A DNA stretch of 64,000 bases from Epinephelus fuscoguttatus (GCF_011397635.1 NC_064761.1:42434143-42498142), one strand, 5' to 3'. Positions 21,280 to 33,490 are shown, numbered from the stretch's first letter. Numbers and translations: made by a program. The notes: generated by a model not told the origin, from the sequence alone.

Positions 21280-24200
21280 ATGTTCCTCCTTCTCTCGCTC
21301 TGCATGTGTGGGCTCCTGCTGCAAGGTGACGCACAGGACCGAGCTGCTCTGTGGAGAGGAAACGACCGCAGTGGAAGATGCCAGTACACCTTCACTGTGC
21401 CCAGCCCTGTCGAGGCCAGCTGCCCGCAAACCGGGGGCCCCGAGATGGAGGGCCTGAAGGCTAGACTAAGCCTGCTGGAGGCGCTGGTGTCCCGACTGAC
21501 CGGAGGGGACACTGCAGGTTCCCAAGGGGCTGGAGCTGGAGCCAGAGCTCAGTCTGGGCTTCAGGAGGCTCTGAACCGGGTCACGGGGGAGAGGAACCTG
21601 CTGCAGGGGGCGAAGGAGCGTCTGGAGAAGGAGCTGGAGGGGCTTCAGCGCAGGATGGAGGAGATGAGGAGGGAGACGGAGAGGCTGAGGAACAGACCCT
21701 GTCCTCCACAGACCCCCGTGGTGCCACCGAGCCCCCCTCTGCAGGACAGTGGCCTGACAAGACCTGCTGGGGGTAAGAGTTACACTCAAACCACCACACA
21801 CTTTAGGAGCTATCCAAAAAATGTTAATGACATTTATAAATAGGAGATTAGATTTATGGCTCATATATGTTTTTATATTTCGACCTCCCCTATCAATCCT
21901 GCAATTAAGATGCACAACTAGACCTGCTGACAGGCTGTCCTCTGTTGAAATATGTATCCAGTGACTGTGACTGAAGGATAAATTGAAGCTCTAATGTCAT
22001 CAGTTAATGATGCATTAATCCACACAATATTCCAGTGCTTTGCACAGGCACAGGGGTCCCATGTGTGTGTGTGTGTTTGCAGCAACAAAGATAGCCAGTA
22101 TAACTCCCCCTGACACCATATCTTCCTCCATATATCCCCTGACATACAACAGTGGAATAATGCGTGTGCACACATGTACCTTTTTGTGTGTTTGATGTCT
22201 TGGCTGCCCCATTACTTGGCTCAGGTTTCCGTTGTTTATGGGTGATGGTGGCAGGCCACAGAGGGTCACTTCAGTATTTATGAGCAGATCCTGCTTTCTT
22301 TATGACTGGTGTTTCCCTCTGCATGGCGAGCACGGCGTGAATAGCCTGGTTGGGAAGGAGGGGGGGGGCTGAAATGTGATGCACACTCTGGAAGTGGTAG
22401 TTCCGTGCCAGGGTCTCATCTCAGGGCTTTTGATGACGCCGGGTGGGTCAGGGCTGGAGAGGGGGGCGCAGAGGGCTTAGGGCCAAGAACACTATACTTC
22501 CAGGGGTTAGAGGGCTGCACAGAGCTGGGGAGTTATCTTGGAGCCAGTGAGGTTAAGCTCCGGTATTCTGTGTGTTTGCAGTGGCCAAACATCTGTTTAA
22601 TTAGCCCGTGTGCTCGTCTTTTCACCCACCATCCCCCTTTCTTTCCTCAGTTGAGCCATCGCTCTGTTTGCCCTCCTGGCTCCCAGAGTGTAGTGCCCGT
22701 AAATCCGAGATTGCCAGCAGCAATAAATCCTTCCTTGCCATCTCCCCGTCCAGCAGACATCTCTACTCTGTCTGCATCAGGAGAGTTTATATACTCTGTC
22801 TCCTGCATACTCAAGGTTATCTGTTAAGCTCCTCATGTTTGCACCTGCAGGCTTAAATACACAGAGAGAGAGAGAGAGAGAGAGACCCTTAGAGCGAGAG
22901 GCAGATGTGGAATAGATCATAGTGAGAGGACGATACAGAACAAGAGCAAAGGGATAAAAGTGTTTTAGCATGGATCATAACTTTAAAAGAAAACACTTTA
23001 AGTTTAGAACTCAAACAGAGGTTATGACTTTCAATAACAATTATAACCCCAAAATATATCAGCTGATATATTGTGATGTTGATTTATGACTTCAAACATG
23101 ACCTTTTACAAGCCAGCAAGCCTTTAAGCTAAAGTTACCATATTCTTTTTGTCATTGTTCTGCAAGTCACAAGTATGGCTCAAGTCTTTGCGCTCAAGTC
23201 CCAAAACAAGACTGACAAGTCCTGAGTCACATCCCATCTTGGTTTTTTGGAGCCAGAAGTGACCATATTTGGGTGAAAGGCTGGCGCTGTGGAGGAGTGG
23301 GGGGTGGATCTGACTGAGAAGCCAAGGACACTACTGGCAGACAGCCTGTCACTCAAAACAGCCCCACCCTTAATTATGCATGACTCTAAGCTTTAATAAA
23401 GAAAATTAATTAAATTAGCTGCAGAGACCCAAACTGTTTTTTTGTACGAGGCTGTAAACATGTTTATTTCGGCTGTAAAGTTGGGCATTTTAACACGGGG
23501 GTCTGTGGGGACTGACTGGCTTCCAGAGCCAGCCTCAAGTGGCCATTGAAATAAGTGTCATATTTGGCACCTTGTGCTGGCTTCATTTTTGAACCCCGGA
23601 GGTTGCTGCTTGGTCTTCGTCTGTAATTTTCTACCTACATGTTTTGCATGCTTTTATTAGCTTTTTCTTGACCACCGCATAGTTTTTGTTCGCTAACGCA
23701 CTTATCTTTTGTAGCTTTTTTTTCCTCAACTGGCGCTCAGTAATGTAATGTCAGTTCTTAATGGTTCTGTCCTACAGCTTGACTGGATGCTACTGGATGG
23801 GTTCCACCAAAGTGGATCTTGGGAGTTAACGTGTCGACTTGCTGGGGATGAAAAGCGCTTATGATCTTTTTGATCTTTGTGCTTGGGGGAATGTATCAAG
23901 TGTTTTTTAGTCAAAAGACAAACGTCCAAGTGGGTGCTAAAGTTCAGTTTTAGTTGCAAGTCTTTCTGATTTTGTCAAGTCAAGTTTCAAGTGATCAAAT
24001 TTGTGACTTAAGACTGACTCGAGTCCAAGTCATGTGACTCAAGTCCACGTCTCTGCTGGCCTGTGCTCAAAGCAGAACTAATATAAATACGTGCCTAAAC
24101 AAGTTATAGTTGGTCACTGAGGAGAGCATGCATGTGCAGTTTATCAGGTTTAGCCCAGTACCAAAACACAGCTGATTTCACTGTGTCTTTCATATGTTTA

Positions 24201-27200
24201 CTTTTCATGAGTGTGCAGCCAGCAGTCATAAATGATGCTCTGTTAACTCCTAAGATGTTCCAGTCAACATACACATCACGCAGAAGGCAAAGGGACTAAA
24301 TGGACAGATTGTGGCTGATTTTTAGATCAATTTAAGTGTGTTTTTTCTATCTGTTGACTGAACCATGAATTATGAATATGGAGGAAAAATAAAAGCCTGG
24401 ATGCAAAAATGTTCATGACAACAATATTATGGGAATGCTCCAGCTGAACTCTGTAAGCAGCAGTTGATTCGGCTGCTGGCTCCTCTGGCTGAGCCTCCCC
24501 CTGGAAATTAAGCCCTGTCTGGTCTGCGAGGTTTATGGTAGTCTGCTCAGTGACATCCCAAACAAAGAGGCAGGATATGAGGGCACATATGGCACACGCA
24601 CACACACACACACCACGGGGAAAAGACAGTAAGAGAACGTGGCTGTTTACCTGGGATGATGATGAATGGCTGTGTCCTCTGGGAACAGCCTCACTTTAAC
24701 CCCCGCGGTAACCCTCAAAACACCATTGACCTTTTTCTTTACAAACTTCTAAACGGGCTCAACCCTTACCTTTAACAACTTTCTCATGCCAGCTCCCCTC
24801 TCCTCGTCATCAACGCTGAGAATCAACATCAGCTTCCAGATGCTGGTGCTTAATGTTCTCTGCATCATTAGGGCTCATTATGCGCCTGAAATCACCGGAC
24901 AAACCACACGTGCAAGAACACAGAGGGCACGTGCTCACACAAACAAATACCTGAGGACACACACACACACACACACTTTATATATATTGTCATGAAAACA
25001 TTTTTGAGAAGCTAATTTGTCTTTTGTAAACATCAGTGTTTGTGTTTCCAGGCAGTAATGGTTTCAGGAAGGAGTGAAAATGAGGACAGGGTTGAGGGTA
25101 AATGGGGAGAAACAAGAGAAGGGATGAATAAAGGAGGCTGATACCTGACAGTTATACAGGGGAGAGGAGGCCAAATGACTGGTTTAAAGTTTTGAGGGCA
25201 TAAAGCTGAGAGCGCTGATGAGATGGGTGTTGAATGTGTGTGTGTGTTATGGTCGTACAATCTACCGACTGCCTGACTCCGGAGCAGCTGGGAATCCATT
25301 CAGCGGTGTTTGTTTTCTGCTGTCACATTCCCTGCTGTCAGTAGAGCCATAGCCACGTTTGGGTACACAAACAATCTCCCTTAACTATTGTACGCTGCTG
25401 TGAAATGTGCAACAGGAATCACTAAACTCAGCCTGTGTGTGTGTGTTTAGGTTCCAATCCAATGTCTCACCTGATGACCAGGCCCAACAGGCAGGGAGAC
25501 AGCAGTAGTTTGAGAGGTGGGACACGTTTCCTGCAGCATCACCTCCACCTTGCAGTTTCTTATTCAGCTAAACCCATGTCTCCATCTCTCCCTGTCAGAC
25601 TCAGCGTGGCAGTACGGACCTCCGGGCTTCCAGGAGCTGAAGGCCGAGGTGACAGAGGTGCCAGCTCCTGATGGATCTGAGGACAACACAGGTCTGTCTT
25701 TTCAGTTTAAATTATTCTTTGAATCTAGGTTTTCTAACAAGTCAGGCATCCATAGTTTTCCATTTCTGCTATTTGCAAACTCGTCCAATCCATTATAGTG
25801 AACATCAAGACATTAATTTTTATTTAACACACTGCAGACTTTTAAAATCAGTCTCTACTTTAATGGCCATACTGTGCAATGGAAATGCAATTTGACAAAA
25901 GTGCGCCATCAACCATCATCATGCAAATCCCTGGATTGTTTTCGTGTTACGCAAGAACAAATGGTTTTAGGAATGCAATAAAAAATGTTAGAAAAACCTT
26001 TACTCTGCACCACAAACAAAACCACAAACCATAGTAAGATAACCGATGAACATTTTGAAAAATAATGTAACACCCAAGTTCACTTTCACATAGCTCCAGG
26101 TGAACTTCAGTAACAAAGCCAACAGTCAGCTGTAATATAAAAGCAATTAAAAGTTAGTGTGTCCTGCTGCACCCCCTGTGGTGCACCAATTTATAGGCTG
26201 GTGCACTGGAAGTATACGATATGTGGATAACCAAAACTACACACAAAATAAGCCTCTTTATTCAACAGAAAACACCCAAACTTCTACCAATAACACACCA
26301 AACCTTTAATTATATCACCACAACTCCACAGGTGAGCTCCCACTGCACCAGTTGCTCTCGTATACCAAGGCCAACACCAACTGCAGCACTGAAAGATAAA
26401 ACCATACATTAAAGAATATAATATTCTAATTCTATAATATTTATACTTAGAAACCAGGACGTGTTCGCACCACTTTGCTGCCTCAACAAAAACATTTATT
26501 TAAAACACAAAGTTTGTTTGGCTTACCAGGCATGTGCACAGGAGTGTTAACAAATGTAGAATGAAGCTCACACACCTGTGCTCCATGAGCCTCTTAACAG
26601 CTCAGGTGCTCTCACCTTGATTGGCCATATTTCGCCTGGGTCCTAGTGTCCCCCTGCTACAATAAAAAATGTGATTGAATCCACCAGTTAGTTGCTAGTT
26701 AAAGGGAAATTTCAGTTTATTTCAACCTGTCTCCTATTGTCCTAAATTTGTTTCAAGTGACTAGTGACACAGAAATAATAGTTAGCATGTTAGCTGTTAG
26801 CCTAGATACAGCCAGGGCGCATAGTAGTGTCAGACCTGTTAAAATGTAAGTGAAGGGGCAACCTTCAAGTGCAAAGTTAGTCCACTAAACAAGCTTTTTT
26901 TCCACAAAGACCGCCTCATATCATTAGGATAAATGTCAGAGAACATATAGAAAATGACATGTAAACGTGTTGTCTTACCTTACCGGTGTGCTGCCATGTT
27001 TGTTTACCATTTAGCTCTGCTTTCCAAAGCATGGCCGAAATCTCGCGAGAACAAGCAGCAACAGCTGGAAGGCAGAACCGGACAGTAGCCTGAAAAGTTC
27101 ATTCATTTATTTTATGAAAGATTTATAGAATAATGGCTGACTTTTTGCCAGACTTTGACTTTGTGGAGGAGGAATTTGATTTTGCAGAGTTTGATGGCCG

Positions 27201-30200
27201 CCCTTATTTATTTGAGCCAGAATATACTGACGAAGAGCTTGTGAAATTGAAGAACGGAGGAGGAGAGAGAGAGAGGCAACAGGTAGAGGACGAGAGAGGA
27301 GGAATGGCTGCTGCAAGGCTGCGTAGCTCTGGAGATTGGTGGTGTACCTGTGAATGCTGTGCCCCAGTGCCCACAGAAGAGGAATGCCTCTGCTGCAAGG
27401 AATGGGACCGGTTGCAGCCTTATTTTCAAGGTCTGGATGTGACCGAGGACGAGACACCTCCACCTGGAGTAGTATCCAGCTGGGCTTTATCTAGAGCTCG
27501 CGAGACATATTTTGGCCGTGCTTTGGAAAGCAGAGCTAAATGGTAAACAAACATGGCAGCACACCGGTAAGGTAAGACAACACGTTTACATGTGGTTTTC
27601 TATATGTTCTCTGACATTTATCCTAACGATATGAGGCGGTCTTTGTGGAAAAAAAGCTTGTTTAGTGGACTAACTTTGCACTTGAAGTATGCCCTTTCAC
27701 TTTTAACAGGTCTGACGCTACTATGCGCCCTGGCTGTATCTAGGCTAACAGCTAACATGCTAACTATTATTTTTATGTCACTAGTCACTTGAAACAAATT
27801 TAGGACGATAGGAGACAGGTTGAAATAAACTGAAATTTTGCTTTAAAGGAACCTTGTGGAGTCTTTGACCACTGACAGCACTGTGGAGCCTTTTGTTTGT
27901 ATTGTGCATACTCACAATGACACGCCATCAGTGTGATACACATTCCTCCGTCCTATCCCACTGATCAACAGTTGGTAGCTTTGACGCACAAACTGCAAAG
28001 AAATGGCAACCCAGCTTAAATTTATGTAAACAATACAAGATGTAAAAATATTTTTTTAAAAAAAATGTCTGCAAGTGTTTTACAAGTTTTTGTGTCGAGT
28101 TTCTCACGGCAACAATGATCTTTGAAATTGTTCTGGCATTGAGTGAGAGCTCTGTCATGGCAGTGTCAAAACGGGCTGAAATGCACACACTCATTTGCAG
28201 TGTCTATTTATGTCCACTAAAAGTGCTTGTTTTTGCCACTGACATTGGGTTTTTAGTATTTAGTAAGTGTCTGACACACATTATGGAAAGGTTCTCTACA
28301 CAGATAGACCTTTTTATTAAAGAGTAAGATGCTTTTTGTTGAACCAGGAACAGCCCCAACCCACCAGACTCCATTTAGATAAACAGTAATTTTAGCATTG
28401 TATTATACACTTCTTTTAAAGTCAACAGAATTAAAGTTAAACTCACAAAAGCATCTTAGTGAGTCTTTCCACTGTTCCAACAACACTGTTCATCGCCCCT
28501 ATTTTGGTTGAAATAAACCTTTAAAGTTCATCCAGTTAGATGTGAAGATATGCTGCCTCTCTACATAAAATCCACTCACAACAGCTACTACCCCTCTCAC
28601 TCACCCCTTCTTCCTCCTCCTCCTCCCCCTCTGTCCATCTGACCTGGCAAACATGACACTCAACCCCCCCTGCTGACAGCCTCAAAGCAAATACTGCTAT
28701 TAATACTGCAGCATTTGGGGCAAGAATACCAGAGTCATGCCAATCCGCAGGTATGAGGGCCTGCCCGGGTTTCACGTTTGTGTCGTAAATGTAAAAGGAA
28801 AGCACCCCTAACAAGGGTGTCACACGCTGTTAACCCCTCCCCCTTCTCAAATCTGCACCATGTGCTACTGAATGCCTCTCAGCAGGTTCGATTGTTTGGG
28901 AGATCATAAAAATACACGTGCAGTTAACACGTGAAGTCATACAATCTCTGATGAGACCACACCGCAGGGAGGTTAAATGGTAATGGTGTGTATTTATAAG
29001 ACGTATATTTCTATCCAGCCTTGATCTGGTGCTACGTCCCGGACCGGAGAGCAACTGTGTATTTTAGGAAGTGGTAAATATACAGCCTGCCTTATCGTTT
29101 TCCCAGTAAGACAAGCAGCGGGAAGTTCCTGCCCAGGATGAATTGCTCTGATGGCGGTGACTCAGACAAAGTTGAGGCTAACAGAGATGTCAGGCAGCAT
29201 CTCTAGACATGATGTCTGTCTCTATGATGAGAGATGATGACCTCATCTCACCCCTGACCAGCTATCAGATTACCTTCATCATCCCCTCGGCCACATACAT
29301 GTAGATCCCCTTTAATGTGCCACTGACCCCATGACTTGTCTCCTGAAGTCACCTCAACGGAATACTTCACCCCCCAAAATGACCGTTCGTATATGAATTA
29401 CTCGCCCCATGTTACATTAAATTCATGAAGTAAACTTTGTTTTTCTCGCATGCCTCTACGGTGAACAAAAAATCCAAAAACGGAGTAAACTCTTGATGAA
29501 CTGGGGGTCTGCACTGAAAAACAATAAAACTAGCTATATCAAAACATCCATTTACAAACTCTCACACAGTTTGCGAGGTGCAAGTCTCAAGTCTCATTTA
29601 TCCAGTTGTCTGCTCATTACTCCTGACACACACAGCCCTCTCTGATGGGGAGCTGAGCTCAAAGTGAAACTTATCTATGCTCAAGTCACAGCCAGACTTC
29701 ACTGACAAAAACGGTAATTTTGCCTCGCTGAACACAAGAGTTGCTGGTGTACCACTGCAGCCATCTCTGTTTGTGTTATTGTGTGACCTTGGTGAATTGA
29801 AACTAACACTTTGAAACACTTAATATAGGCAGCTGAGATGAGCAGCTTAAAATTTAATTAAAAATTAAAGTACTGAGCATACGCTTGGATAAATGAGACC
29901 CCTATAACTTCCATTCATCCTGATTTTTACAGTTTTTGGATTCTTTCTTTATCAGATGCGAGAAAAATACATTTTTTTTTCACAAATTCCCAAAAGGTCA
30001 TTTGAGGGGTGGAGTATTTCTTTCAGTCAGATCAACTTTATAAAGAACATTTTGATTTGAGGATGACTGTTTTGCAAGATCGTTGAAGCCCCTCATTGTT
30101 TCCCAATCGTCCTTAAACCCAACCCAAACCAACTGTAACCAAAGACTTAAAACGCCATGTGTTTTTGGTCAAGCCAATTGGCTAAAATGGGGCAATGGCG

Positions 30201-31178
30201 GGATATATGCACGTACATGGTCGCAGCCATTGTAAATTCATGCTTGTTTGAACGTGTCTCACAAATCACGTTCCGTCTCCTTCCTGTTCGCAGGTTGTGG
30301 GGAGCTGGTTTCTGTTGGTGAGCCGGTCACACACAGGAAGGCAGACAACATAGCAGGTAAATACGGTGTCTGGATGCAGGACCCTGAAGCCGTCTCGCCT
30401 TATGGACCCAGCATGGTGTGGCGAATCGACACCATAGGCTCTGACGTCAGGCAGCTGTTTGGATATGACGACATGGATCAACTCGCTAAAGGCTTTCCAT
30501 CTAAGGTCAGTGTCACGTGGATGATATTTGGTCATGGGAATGAGCCAAAAAATCTGAGGTCATTCCTAGTTATTGTCTCATGTTTTCCCGTTACAGGTCC
30601 TGATATTGCCAGAGCTGGTGGAGAGCACTGGTGCCACTCTGTACCGAGGCTCTCTGTATTATCAGAGGCGTCGTAGCCGCTCCATCATCCGCTTCGACCT
30701 GGCCTCTGAGACCACCGCTGCCCGTCGTGACCTCCCCCACGCCGGCTTCCACGGCCAGTACCCCTACTCCTGGGGCGGCTACACGGACATCGACCTGTCT
30801 GTGGATGAGAAGGGGCTGTGGGCCGTCTACTCCACCAGCAAGGCCAAAGGAGCCATCGTGATCTCGCAGCTGGACCCACACAGTCTGGAGGTGAAGAGGA
30901 GCTGGGAGACCAACATCAGGAAGAACTCTGTAGCCAACTCCTTCATCATCTGCGGCAAGCTGTACACCGTGGCCAGCTACACGGCGCCCGACACCATCAT
31001 CAACTACATGTACGATACTGAAACCAGCCAGGGGAAGTCCGTCTTCATCCCCTTCAAGAACAAGTACCGCTACAACAGCATGATCGACTATAATCTGGCC
31101 CAGAGGAAGCTGTTCGCCTGGGACAACTTCCACATGGTGTCCTATGACATCCGGCTGGGGCGCCAGCAGGCCAACTAG
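21280..31178 (+). CDS. myoc: Myocilin (secreted olfactomedin-domain glycoprotein), four coding exons
   Basis: Coding exons: 21280-21772, 25599-25691, 30294-30505, 30597-31178, giving 459 residues (human 504). Residues 1-19 are a signal peptide ([19 protein letters not shown]). Next come the myocilin-specific SGRCQYTF motif and a coiled coil (about 60-145) rich in E, R and L. FQELK.E.TEVPA is in exon 2. The olfactomedin domain runs about 196-454. The conserved disulfide pair is present (C197 and C385, equal to human C245/C433), as are the calcium ligands D332, N380 and D430 (human D380, N428, D478). Myocilin is an extracellular-matrix protein of the eye drainage tissue; misfolding of its olfactomedin domain causes human glaucoma. 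Introns 2 and 3 both fall in or at the edge of this domain. Human MYOC has three exons, so the 90-bp intron at 30506-30596 is extra. The last residues (LGRQQAN) differ from the human SKM end. Confidence 0.96.
21773..25598 (+). other. myoc intron 1: dispersed-repeat remnants
   Basis: Begins GTAAGA and ends TTCCTGTCAG-like at 25598. No gene is supported inside. A (GA)n run sits at 22863-22885 and short (CA)n runs at about 24598-24614 and 24959-24976. Segments rich in CAAGTC/GACTTG motifs (about 23165-23230 and 23965-24050) look like the two ends of a decayed repeat common in fish, with sequence 'ttttttggagccagaagtgaccatatttgg' between them (near 23243). Confidence 0.5.
26703..27842 (+). mobile_element. 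Kolobok-like DNA transposon, long TIRs, TTAA target site, in myoc intron 2
   Basis: A 1140-bp element is bounded by TTAA on both sides (26699-26702 and 27843-27846). Its ends are AGGGAAATTTCAG on the left and the inverted AGCAAAATTTCAG on the right. The terminal inverted repeats are about 345 bp each (26703-27048 and 27498-27842) with only scattered differences, so the insertion is fairly young or has been homogenised. TTAA duplication with AG-starting ends fits the Kolobok superfamily; piggyBac also uses TTAA but its usual ends differ. No transposase is encoded. The only content is a 137-codon ORF (27133-27546) whose 3' end runs into the right TIR. Confidence 0.8.
27133..27546 (+). CDS. Transposon-borne protein with P2X7 'ballast'-like cysteine cluster
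   Basis: A 137-residue open frame starts at an ATG just inside the left TIR boundary and ends within the right TIR. Residues 1-40 are acidic and aromatic (repeated DF and EEE), followed by [13 protein letters not shown] (24-36) and a charged linker. A cysteine cluster at about 69-90 has the pattern W-C-x-C-x2-C-x2-V-P-T-x2-E-C-x-C-C-x-E, which resembles the cytoplasmic zinc/GDP-binding ballast domain at the C-terminus of P2X7 receptors. That domain is also known as stand-alone proteins in fish and invertebrates. The expected downstream part of that domain is missing; instead the last ~14 residues ([14 protein letters not shown]) are encoded by TIR sequence. No transposase motif is present. 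Whether it is translated is unknown, as it lies in the sense direction inside a myoc intron. The domain call rests on motif resemblance, not a search. Confidence 0.6.
   Translation: MADFLPDFDFVEEEFDFAEFDGRPYLFEPEYTDEELVKLKNGGGERERQQVEDERGGMAAARLRSSGDWWCTCECCAPVPTEEECLCCKEWDRLQPYFQGLDVTEDETPPPGVVSSWALSRARETYFGRALESRAKW
29358..30024. mobile_element. MITE in myoc intron 2
   Basis: The left end (GGAATACTTCACCCCCCAAAATGACC, in part, from about 29359) is matched in inverted form at the right end (GGTCATTTGAGGGGTGGAGTATTTC, to about 30021). This terminal sequence is a common fish MITE type. A further internal match ('tttttctcgcatg' left; 'atgcgagaaaaa' right) extends the inverted repeat. No ORF of substance. 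Confidence 0.6.
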
Positions 31179-31745
31179 GGCCGCCATGAGTGACTGCTGA
31201 AAAGCGACATTTGCTCACCTGTTCCTGCTTCAAAGACTCAAAGCATTAGAGCATAATGTGTGTGGTAGTCGTAGTTACAAAGACAACACCATCAGCGTGT
31301 AGAAAGGCCTAACTACCAAACTCCAACGTGAAATGAAGACGTTTCAGGAACAGTGTCCCCCGCAGGTGTGCTTTTTATTTTTATTTTCTTCAGTGGGAGG
31401 GCTTTTGCTGTGGCACGGCCCACAAGCATGTTTGTAGAGGAATTATTTTTGTACTGCCTTTAATTCAGATGTATAATTTTGTTGTTTTCTTGATAAACTA
31501 TATATATATTTGAGGACTGAAAGATTAATGCATTTTATTACAAGCTAAGTGGGATAATCAAAGCATACAACTACCAACACAAACTCCTGTGGTACTACAC
31601 GCCCTGCAGTGTTTCACCTGTCAACATCTTGTATTAAATAAACCGCTCTCTCACTCAGCATGTATTGAATATTGCATGTACTTGTACACTGTAGTCAACG
31701 CAATGACATAATGTTCAAATGAAATAAACTTCTTCCTAAATTACA
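31179..31745 (+). other. myoc: myoc 3' untranslated region with two polyA signals
   Basis: This follows the stop codon at 31176-31178. AATAAA occurs at 31637-31642 and again at 31723-31728; either or both could be used. Confidence 0.75.
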
Positions 31746-31941
31746 AGAGTTTATGTGGCCATTATTGTATCATACTGTGCACTTCAGACAAGTATTTGTA
31801 CCACTTTAAGAGGGCTTATAGGCTGTAAACAAATAACTTTATTAATCGTTAACAAATCATATACATTGCTGGTTGCTGACAAATAAAAACCCCTGATATG
31901 GTCACTAAAATCTGAACTCCTAGATTGTTTGGTGTGAGTTG

Positions 31942-32473
31942 CTGAGTGTTGGAAGTATCGGACGTAGAGATGTCTGCCTTCTCTCCAGAACTAGATGGCA
32001 CAAAAAATTAAAAAAACTCAACAGCAATGTCTCTGCAGAAATCATGACCCAATTACTAAAGCTAATCCACACACCTTGTTGTGAGCAGTTTCATGTAGGA
32101 ACCATTTTCTCTCCACCGAATCACGATGCAGAAGGAAGCGTGCATCTACTCATGGACAAAGCTCGTGCTCCTGAGCTGTAACTTTAGCCACCTTGGGGGT
32201 GTTTGAAGCTAGCAGTAGATGTTTCCTTCTGCTCGGTGATGTGATGCATTTGACAGATGTAGATCCTAGAAAGAAAATAGTTCCTGCATGAAACTGCTCA
32301 CAACAAGGTCTGTGGATTATCTTGAGTGACCAGGTCATGATTTCTGGAAGGAAACATTGCTGTTGAGTTTTTCAAATGTAGTTTTTGGCGCTTTGAGCAC
32401 CACAAGCTGATCTAGTTTCATTATATTGGAGAAAAGGCAGACATCTGTGAAGGATGGTATCTCCAACACTCAG
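31942..32473. mobile_element. Foldback element, nearly palindromic over ~530 bp
   Basis: The left end CTGAGTGTTGGA (31942) and right end TCCAACACTCAG (to 32473) are perfect inverted copies. Matching continues inward almost to the centre: for example AACTCAACAGCAATGT and AATCATGAC, CTTGTTGTGAGCAGTTTCATG and GCAGAAGGAA on the left arm all have inverted partners on the right arm. No transposase. It lies between the myoc 3' end and the LINE fragment. Confidence 0.75.
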
Positions 32474-32959
32474 AGAAAAATGCATTTTTGATTTTGGGGC
32501 AAACTGTCCCCTTTGGCTAAATGAACCATAAACCAACTGAAAAAAGGGAAAGTTTGAAATGGTGCTCTTTTTCTGACTTGTGAGAGTGACTTTTTGGAGA
32601 GGTGTGGTTCTCACAGGACAGCAATGTCTTGTTTTATAAATCACTTTCAGCTAGCCAAGCTGTGAAAACATGACTGTTGAGTCAAAAGTAATACATCATG
32701 AAATCCCTGCATTTATTACTTGCAGAGACAAAACTTTTTTCGTTAGATCTTCTGAAATTTTATGTTTAAATATGCAAAGTCTGATTAAATATTTGCTTTT
32801 TGCATCCATTTCCAGAATAGAAATCTGAACTAAAACAAACAGCTATTTGTGTATTTTGGACTGTTTCTTTCCACTAGTCTCAGAGTCTGAACAGATTAGT
32901 TCAGTTAAGACAAGCTTCTTTCAATTTAGACTCCTGAGTAAAGTGAAGGCCTACCTCCC

Positions 32960-33490
32960 TCCACATGACTTTGAGAGAGAGGAATTCATGCCTTCATCTT
33001 TTCGCGTCTAGACTATTGTAATTCTGTGTATGTTGGACTCGACCAGTCATCACTGCCGCGTTTGCAGGTGATTCAAAATGCAGCAGCCCGCCGGCGTGAT
33101 CACATCACACCTGCACTGGCCTCCTTACACACACGCCAATGAGAGCGTTGAGGTCTACAAATCTATCACTGCTGGAGGTTCTAAGATCCAGGCTCAAAAG
33201 TAAAGGCGACAGTATCTCTCCTGATTGAAATAGGAGCTGCCCCAACTCTGAAGCATTTTAAATCCCTTTTGAAAACACATTTCTTCTCTCTGGCCTTCAG
33301 CACTTGTTAAGCATGACATCTTGTTCTTATGATCTTTTTATTGTTCACTGTATGATGTTGTATTGTTTATTTTATTCGGCTTATTTTATTCATTACTGAT
33401 TCTATTTATAATGCATAGCCTGTTCAGCACTTTGGTCAACTGAGGTTGTTTTTAAATGTGCTATATAAATAAATTTGACTAGACTTGAAA
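32960..33490 (+). mobile_element. 3' end of an L2-like LINE retrotransposon, 5'-truncated
   Basis: The plus-strand translation near 33007-33095 gives LDYCNSVYVGLDQSS..RLQVIQNAAARR, the well-known C-terminal reverse-transcriptase tail of L2/CR1-type LINEs. It is followed by a decayed ITPALASL..H-like stretch, a T-rich 3'UTR and the end GTGCTATATAAATAAATTTGACT (in part, about 33457-33480). Deletions and frame breaks make it inactive. Confidence 0.7.

Noticed and set aside
21466-21915. 149-codon antisense frame opposite myoc exon 1
   Set aside because: Shadow of the sense coding exon; no recognisable domain.
26703-27842. piggyBac assignment for the TTAA-flanked element
   Set aside because: TTAA duplication fits, but ~345-bp TIRs starting AGGG are more like Kolobok elements; no transposase is present to decide, so the name is kept as Kolobok-like.
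30591-31187. 198-codon antisense open frame opposite myoc exon 4
   Set aside because: It mirrors the GC-rich, conserved myocilin coding exon on the other strand; the sense frame has full olfactomedin homology.
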